A stretch of 64,000 nt of DNA from the NCBI GenBank assembly GCA_964477035.1, contig CAYZCW010000001.1:310001-374000 (forward strand). Reading direction: 5' to 3'. The notes under the pieces are model-generated. The model did not search any database. It was not told the origin of the DNA and was given only the letters and a program-made list of their open reading frames with translations. The stretch comes from SLSG01 sp964477035 (GTDB taxonomy: Bacteria > Bacteroidota > Bacteroidia > Bacteroidales > UBA7960). The stretch's first letter is position 1, and every line of letters begins with the position of its first letter. The position numbers and the translations under genes are program-made. Below are positions 60,301-64,000 of this stretch, piece after piece.

Positions 60301-61135
60301 GGGGGCGGGAGCGGCGCCCTATCTGCCGCCAGGCGGTGTCCACCGCTTTGATCAGCAGGAACTGGAACGTAAGGAAGAACACCATGGCCGCCCCGGAGGG
60401 GATGTTCAGGGCATAGGCCGCAAACAGCCCGGCCAGGGAGCCCGTGATGCCCCAGAAGGCTGCCAGGGGCATGATGCGGGCAAAGTCTCGTGTGAACACC
60501 ATGGCCGTCAGCTGGGGAATCGTAAAGAGGCTGAGAACCAAAATGATGCCAATGGTGCGGATGCTGATTACGATGGCCAGGGCCATGATGACGGCCATGG
60601 CATAGCGGAAAAAGCCCACCCTCAGCCCCATGACCGCAGAGAACTCCGGATCGAAGGCGGTGTGCACCACGGGCCGGAAGAACACGGCGAAAAACAGGGC
60701 GGTGAGCAGGCAGAACAATAGCAGCAGGTACAGTTCACCCGTTACCACAGTAAGGATGCTGCCGAAAAGAAAACCCATGAGGTTGGGCGAGTAGCCCGGG
60801 GTCATGAATACGAAGATGATGCCCAGGGCCATGCCAAACGACCAGATGATGGCAATGGCGCTGTCTTCGCGGACCTTGCCCCGGCCGGAGATCCATTCAA
60901 TGCCCAGGCCCGACAGCACGGCAAAGAGGGCCGCGCCCAGGAAGGGATTCCATCCCAGGAAATAGGCCAGTCCGATCCCCCCGAAGGAGGCATGGGTGAT
61001 GCCTCCCCCGATGAAAACGATCTTTCTGGACACGATATAGGTGCCCACCATGGCAGCCAGGATGGCCGTCAGCACCGCCGCCCCGATGGCGTTGCGAAAG
61101 AACTGGTAGCCGAGGATTTCCCAGAGCTCACTCAT
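60290..61135 (-). CDS. znuB: zinc/manganese ABC transporter permease
   Basis: 281 residues with eight or nine membrane helices. ABC-3 family blocks include RKIVFIGGGITHASFGGIGLAYFLG and VHTAFDPEFSAVMGLRVGF; the segment IGIILVLSLFTIPQLTA is typical. Partner of the ATPase gene upstream (8-base overlap) and the binding lipoprotein before it. Zinc is favoured by the His-rich loop in that lipoprotein; manganese or iron cannot be excluded. Last gene of the three-gene operon. Confidence 0.92.
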   Translation of the reverse strand: MSELWEILGYQFFRNAIGAAVLTAILAAMVGTYIVSRKIVFIGGGITHASFGGIGLAYFLGWNPFLGAALFAVLSGLGIEWISGRGKVREDSAIAIIWSFGMALGIIFVFMTPGYSPNLMGFLFGSILTVVTGELYLLLLFCLLTALFFAVFFRPVVHTAFDPEFSAVMGLRVGFFRYAMAVIMALAIVISIRTIGIILVLSLFTIPQLTAMVFTRDFARIMPLAAFWGITGSLAGLFAAYALNIPSGAAMVFFLTFQFLLIKAVDTAWRQIGRRSRPLRK

Positions 61136-61874
61136 GGGCGTGTTGTTTTAGCACCCTGTGGGGGATGGGTCCGTGGGCGATGATGTCGACCGGGCAGTTG
61201 TATACCTTGAGGACCTCCTCGGAGATCTGGTTGGAGGGGTGGTAATGCAGCAGGCCGTTGACGCAGGCGATGGTTTTGACCAGGGGCGAGATGGTGCCGA
61301 TGTCGTGGGAAATGAGAAGGATCGCCATGTCTTTGTTGAGCTCCCGGAGCCAGCGGTACAGGTCCTCCTCGAATGTCTTGTCCACAAAGGTGTTTGGCTC
61401 GTCCAGGATCAGCAGTTGTGGCTGGTTGATCAGGGCCCGGGACAAGAGGGCTTTCTGGAGCTGTCCGCCGGAGAGTTCCCCGATGGGCCGGTGGGCCACT
61501 GCGGCCAGGCCGGCATCCTCCAGCATGTCCCGCACCCGTTTTTTCTGGGAGCGTGCCAGGTGGGGAAACCAGGACGGGGAAGCGACCAGTCCGGAGCCCA
61601 CCACTTCCCGCACGGTGATGGGAAAGCTTTTATCGATCTGGGAGGCCTGTGGCAGGTACCCGGTTTTGGGCCGTCCCCCGGGGAAGCGGATGCGCCCTGA
61701 AAACAAAGGGATCAGTCCGAGGATGGCTTTGACCAGGGTGGTTTTGCCTCCCCCGTTGGGTCCGATCACGCCGATAAAGTCGTTGGGAAACACCTTCAGA
61801 TCGACCTCCCGCAGCACGGCTTCGGACCCGTAGCCCGTGGTGAGCTTTTCGAGTATGACCAGGGGGCTGCTCAT
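61128..61874 (-). CDS. znuC: zinc/manganese ABC transporter ATP-binding protein
   Basis: 248 residues. Walker A GPNGGGKTT near 37-45, signature LSGGQLQKALLSRAL, Walker B LLILDEPNTFVD, switch His in LISHDIG. IRFPGGRPKTGYLPQASQID is typical of the ZnuC/MntB group. Energises the ABC-3 permease. Its start overlaps the znuA stop by four bases and its end overlaps znuB by eight, so the three are translationally coupled. Confidence 0.94.
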   Translation of the reverse strand: MSSPLVILEKLTTGYGSEAVLREVDLKVFPNDFIGVIGPNGGGKTTLVKAILGLIPLFSGRIRFPGGRPKTGYLPQASQIDKSFPITVREVVGSGLVASPSWFPHLARSQKKRVRDMLEDAGLAAVAHRPIGELSGGQLQKALLSRALINQPQLLILDEPNTFVDKTFEEDLYRWLRELNKDMAILLISHDIGTISPLVKTIACVNGLLHYHPSNQISEEVLKVYNCPVDIIAHGPIPHRVLKQHAHE

Positions 61875-62761
61875 GGCTGAAGCCCTGAAAAGATGTCCAG
61901 CAGATGGTGCATGGAGGCGGACCAGTCGTACCCCATGGGGTTGATCTGCACGAGCCGGGCGCCGGTTTCCTCCCGGATCAGGGCGGCGGAGCGCATGTCG
62001 TATTCCTCCTGAATGAAGATCACGGAAACGGCCTCTTCCCTTGCCAGCCGGATCAGCCTGCCCAGCATGGCCGGGGAAGGCTCTTTGCCATCGTACTCAA
62101 TGGCATGCTGTACCAGCCCATAGTCCCTGGCCAGGTAAGTCAGGGCGGGGTGAAAGATCATGAAGCTCCTCTGGGACAAGCCTCCGGACAGGTCCCGGAA
62201 TGCCCGGTCGATCGCTTCCACTTCCGCTGCCAGGGCGGGATGGTTGGAGGCAATGACCTCCCCGTGTTCGGGAAAGGCTTCCGTCAGGGCGTCCCGGATG
62301 ACCGGCAGCAGGGCCTTCACCACGGCCGGAGACATCCAGATATGGGGATCGATGCCTCCTTCGTGAACGTGGTCGCCATGCTGTACCTCGGGCCCGCGGA
62401 TCAGTTCGGTATGATCGGACAGGTTCACCACCTGCATGTCCGGATTCAGTTCCCTGAGGCGGCCGATCCAGCTTTTTTCATAGCCCAGGTAGCCGATGCG
62501 CAGGTACAGCCCGGAGTCGGACAGCCGTCGGATTTGTTCCGTGGTGGGGGCGTAGGTGGCGTGGCCGGCGCCCGTGGGGACCATGACGTTGACGTCGATG
62601 GCCCCATCGGTGAGGCGGTCGACAAAATACTGCAGGGGCGGGATGCTGACCGACAGGGTGTTGTCGCCGGTCTCCGGCCGGGAGGGGCCGCAGGATACCA
62701 TAAACAGGGGCAGGGCCCAGGCAAACAGGATCAGGGGGAAGCGTTTGTGAATAGCCATCAT
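61871..62761 (-). CDS. znuA: zinc-type ABC transporter substrate-binding lipoprotein
   Basis: About 296 residues; two adjacent ATGs at 62761 and 62758. Lipobox PLFMVSC with the cysteine at residue 23-24. Cluster A-1 metal-binding fold: LSVSIPPLQYFVDRLTDG, a His-rich loop HGDHVHEGGIDPHIWMSP, FHPALTYLARDYGLV, and ALIREETGARLVQINP. Metal ligands would be the histidines plus an acidic residue. It captures periplasmic Zn for ZnuBC. The upstream frame to 62878 overlaps the promoter, so is rejected. The 80-base leader holds a 7-bp GC hairpin (62798-62815). Confidence 0.92.
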   Translation of the reverse strand: MMAIHKRFPLILFAWALPLFMVSCGPSRPETGDNTLSVSIPPLQYFVDRLTDGAIDVNVMVPTGAGHATYAPTTEQIRRLSDSGLYLRIGYLGYEKSWIGRLRELNPDMQVVNLSDHTELIRGPEVQHGDHVHEGGIDPHIWMSPAVVKALLPVIRDALTEAFPEHGEVIASNHPALAAEVEAIDRAFRDLSGGLSQRSFMIFHPALTYLARDYGLVQHAIEYDGKEPSPAMLGRLIRLAREEAVSVIFIQEEYDMRSAALIREETGARLVQINPMGYDWSASMHHLLDIFSGLQP

Positions 62762-62797
62762 GTGGGAGGTTGGTTGTTTGCGGGCCTTGTCGCTGGT

Positions 62798-62815
62798 GCC
62801 GGCCGGCTGGCCGGC
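62798..62815 (-). other. GC-rich hairpin in the znuA leader
   Basis: GCCGGCC (62798-62804), loop of four, GGCCGGC (62809-62815): a perfect 7-bp stem between the promoter and the znuA start codon, without T run. Possible translational or stability element; no known riboswitch is recognised. Confidence 0.35.
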
Positions 62816-62847
62816 GGCCCGTGAGCTGCCACAGGCCCCGGCCCATG

Positions 62848-62855
62848 CAAATTTA
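62848..62855 (-). promoter_or_regulatory. -7 promoter element for the znu operon
   Basis: Minus-strand TAAATTTG, exact TAnnTTTG, with TTG at 62876-62878 about 20 bases upstream as -33. Flanking ATGC-N8-GCAT (62845-62860) brackets the element and could be a repressor site. Confidence 0.6.
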
Positions 62856-62894
62856 CGCATAGTTTCCTTGCCGTGCAATGCCCGGACATGGTTC

Positions 62895-63407
62895 CTACCA
62901 GCGGCTGGGGGTGTTGTGGAAGAGGCGGCACTGCTGGTGAAAGTACCTGAAGTAGTAATATAGCTTGTAGTTCAGCTCCTTGCCGTAATCAACATCCGGC
63001 TGGTAGTCGATGTAGGTCTCGGGGGTGCAACCCGCCCTTCCGCTTCGGCCCAGGCTGGCATTCCACTGAATGACCAGCTGCCTGTTCCAGTTCTCCAGGT
63101 ATTCCTGGGTGTACATGCCTTCCGGTTCGCGCACCCTTTCGAACCACAGGTCGAAGGCCGGATCCATGATCACCAGCTCGTATTCGGTGGTGTCGCTTTT
63201 TTCCCCGGCGGCCGGGGCGAGCCGCAGGGTGTCGGTTGCTGCCGCCCTTTGCGGTTCGGCGGCCATTGCCGGCAGCGGGGGGGTGGCCAGCATCAACGCA
63301 ATAAGGGCAAGCCCCGTGGTCAGCAGCCCGGCAAGGCCCCGGCGGCGGCCCGCCGCCGGGCCGCTTTCCATTGTCAGGTTAAGGCACATCAGTCTGTTCG
63401 TATCCAT
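62895..63407 (-). CDS. DUF6146-family exported protein
   Basis: 170 residues (an ATG at 63371 is a possible later start). Signal-like segment LLTTGLALIALMLATPPLPAMA. The conserved region is YELVIMDPAFDLWFERV, TQEYLENWNRQLVIQWN and the end VDYGKELNYKLYYYFRYFHQQ. This pattern belongs to DUF6146 proteins of Bacteroidota, function unknown. The gene lies between the CDP-alcohol transferase and znu genes, and a near-consensus -7 element precedes it. Confidence 0.8.
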   Translation of the reverse strand: MDTNRLMCLNLTMESGPAAGRRRGLAGLLTTGLALIALMLATPPLPAMAAEPQRAAATDTLRLAPAAGEKSDTTEYELVIMDPAFDLWFERVREPEGMYTQEYLENWNRQLVIQWNASLGRSGRAGCTPETYIDYQPDVDYGKELNYKLYYYFRYFHQQCRLFHNTPSRW

Positions 63408-63432
63408 GGGTGACTCCTTTCGCTCTGTCCCT

Positions 63433-63440
63433 TAAAGATA
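63433..63440 (-). promoter_or_regulatory. near-consensus -7 element for the DUF6146 gene
   Basis: Minus-strand TATCTTTA differs from TAnnTTTG only in the last base; 25 bases before the ATG at 63407. Confidence 0.35.
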
Positions 63441-63460
63441 CGAAAATTCCACTGAACCGC

Positions 63461-64000
63461 TCATTGCCTCCGGTGGCGTTTTTCCCGCAGGACCCAGTAC
63501 AATCCCCTGGTATTGGCCCTGATGTCGTCCAGGTGCATCAGTACGAACCCTTTCTCTATGTATGCCAGGACGCCCCAACCGAGTGCCAGGTAGTACAACC
63601 AGGGGAAAAAGCCCCAAACAAAGAGCACGAACAGGAAGATGCCCTGCAGGTAACCGGCGATCACGCCTCCGTATAGGTGGAGCCCGGGCATTTTACGGAA
63701 GCGGATGAAGGCAATCACATAGGTCAGCGCGAATATGCCCAGGAACAAAAACAGGATCCAGCTGTGCGGCTGAACGGGTTCCCAGCGGAAGCGGAACAAA
63801 CCGGCCACGGCCAGTATATAGGTCCCCACGTCCGCCAGGTTGTCCAGGGCGGCCCCGAAGCGGGTCACCAGTCCGAATGTCCGGGCAATAAACCCGTCCA
63901 GGATGTCCGACACCAGGCTGATGCAGATAAAGACCACGAACAGCGGCTCATTTCCGCTGAGGACAAACCACAAAATGAGCGGAAATACGGCCAGGCGGTA
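63461..64000 (-). CDS. CDP-alcohol phosphatidyltransferase (5' end cut by window edge)
   Basis: 180 codons visible, open to the right edge with sequence YRLAVFPLILWFVLSGN before the first in-window start-like codon, so the true start is outside. Catalytic motif D-G-x2-A-R-x8-G-x3-D-x3-D is complete in ILDGFIARTFG...RFGAALDNLAD. Membrane helices follow, with a charged C-terminus EKRHRRQ. Members join a CDP-alcohol to glycerol-, inositol- or sterol-type acceptors in phospholipid synthesis (PgsA or similar). Which lipid cannot be told. No neighbouring lipid gene is visible. Confidence 0.9.
   Translation of the reverse strand, partial: YRLAVFPLILWFVLSGNEPLFVVFICISLVSDILDGFIARTFGLVTRFGAALDNLADVGTYILAVAGLFRFRWEPVQPHSWILFLFLGIFALTYVIAFIRFRKMPGLHLYGGVIAGYLQGIFLFVLFVWGFFPWLYYLALGWGVLAYIEKGFVLMHLDDIRANTRGLYWVLREKRHRRQ

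Noticed and set aside
1..64000. tRNA, rRNA, CRISPR, insertion sequence or prophage features
   Set aside because: No gap is large enough or shows cloverleaf, repeat-spacer, transposase or integrase signals.

Overview
The window is a gene-dense, GC-rich stretch from a member of the Bacteroidota, probably an anaerobic or facultatively anaerobic lineage. The evidence is three 800-residue FtsX-type permeases without ATPases, TonB-dependent outer-membrane receptors, GLPGLI and DUF6146 family proteins, and exact Bacteroidota-type promoters (TAnnTTTG) in front of ten genes. There are no convincing Shine-Dalgarno sequences. I see no rRNA, tRNA, CRISPR array, insertion sequence or phage gene, and no gene-free stretch longer than about 265 bases.

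Layout. 1-4371: the start of a HelD-like helicase (cut by the window edge), a small membrane protein, a membrane-bound hybrid histidine kinase and a CPBP protease. 4511-7072: a trans-sulfuration-type PLP enzyme behind a CoA-disulfide-reductase-like flavoprotein. 7261-10517: a selenium operon (MnmH, then a cysteine desulfurase fused to SelD). 10556-17414: the first FtsX-type permease, then an esterase/methyltransferase/serine-hydrolase operon and an NAD-binding epimerase-like gene. 17580-20455: MgtC-like protein and a soluble PAS-GAF-PAS histidine kinase. 20466-25619: beta-propeller lipoprotein, duplicated DUF4389 protein, LOG protein, NatAB-type exporter and a methyltransferase. 25755-29582: a six-gene operon with a DUF134 regulator, two NifX/ORP-like proteins, two MinD-type ATPases with inserted ferredoxins, and Mrp. 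29845-34508: a small exported protein, a tricorn protease homologue and an AmrS-like radical SAM enzyme. 34756-37827: sensor kinase, OmpR-type regulator and lipoprotein. 37824-45762: MscS channel, sulfurtransferase, second permease, and a GLPGLI plus outer-membrane-barrel operon. 45865-51081: a glycan operon and a short-chain dehydrogenase. 51157-58982: two divergent TonB-receptor units and the third permease. 59122-64000: MnmA, a zinc-type ABC transporter, a DUF6146 protein and part of a CDP-alcohol phosphatidyltransferase.

The most informative signals are regulatory. A near-identical operator overlaps the promoters of the DUF134 operon (29613-29628) and, 22 kb away, of the flavoprotein/PLP-enzyme operon (7126-7141). 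In both it sits directly upstream of the -7 element, so the DUF134 protein is a likely shared repressor linking an ORP-like metal-cluster locus to sulfur/redox enzymes. A second pair is an array of three GTTAA repeats spaced 21 and 11 bases. It occurs upstream of the two-component operon (34671-34711) and of the GLPGLI/outer-membrane operon (45816-45856), which suggests an autoregulated OmpR-family system whose target operon is visible. Both promoters lack a -33 element. The 12-mer ATCCGACGAAAA occurs five times, far above chance.

The selenium genes work together: MnmA makes 2-thiouridine in tRNA, the desulfurase-SelD fusion would make selenophosphate, and MnmH exchanges sulfur for selenium. 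No selenocysteine insertion genes are visible here.
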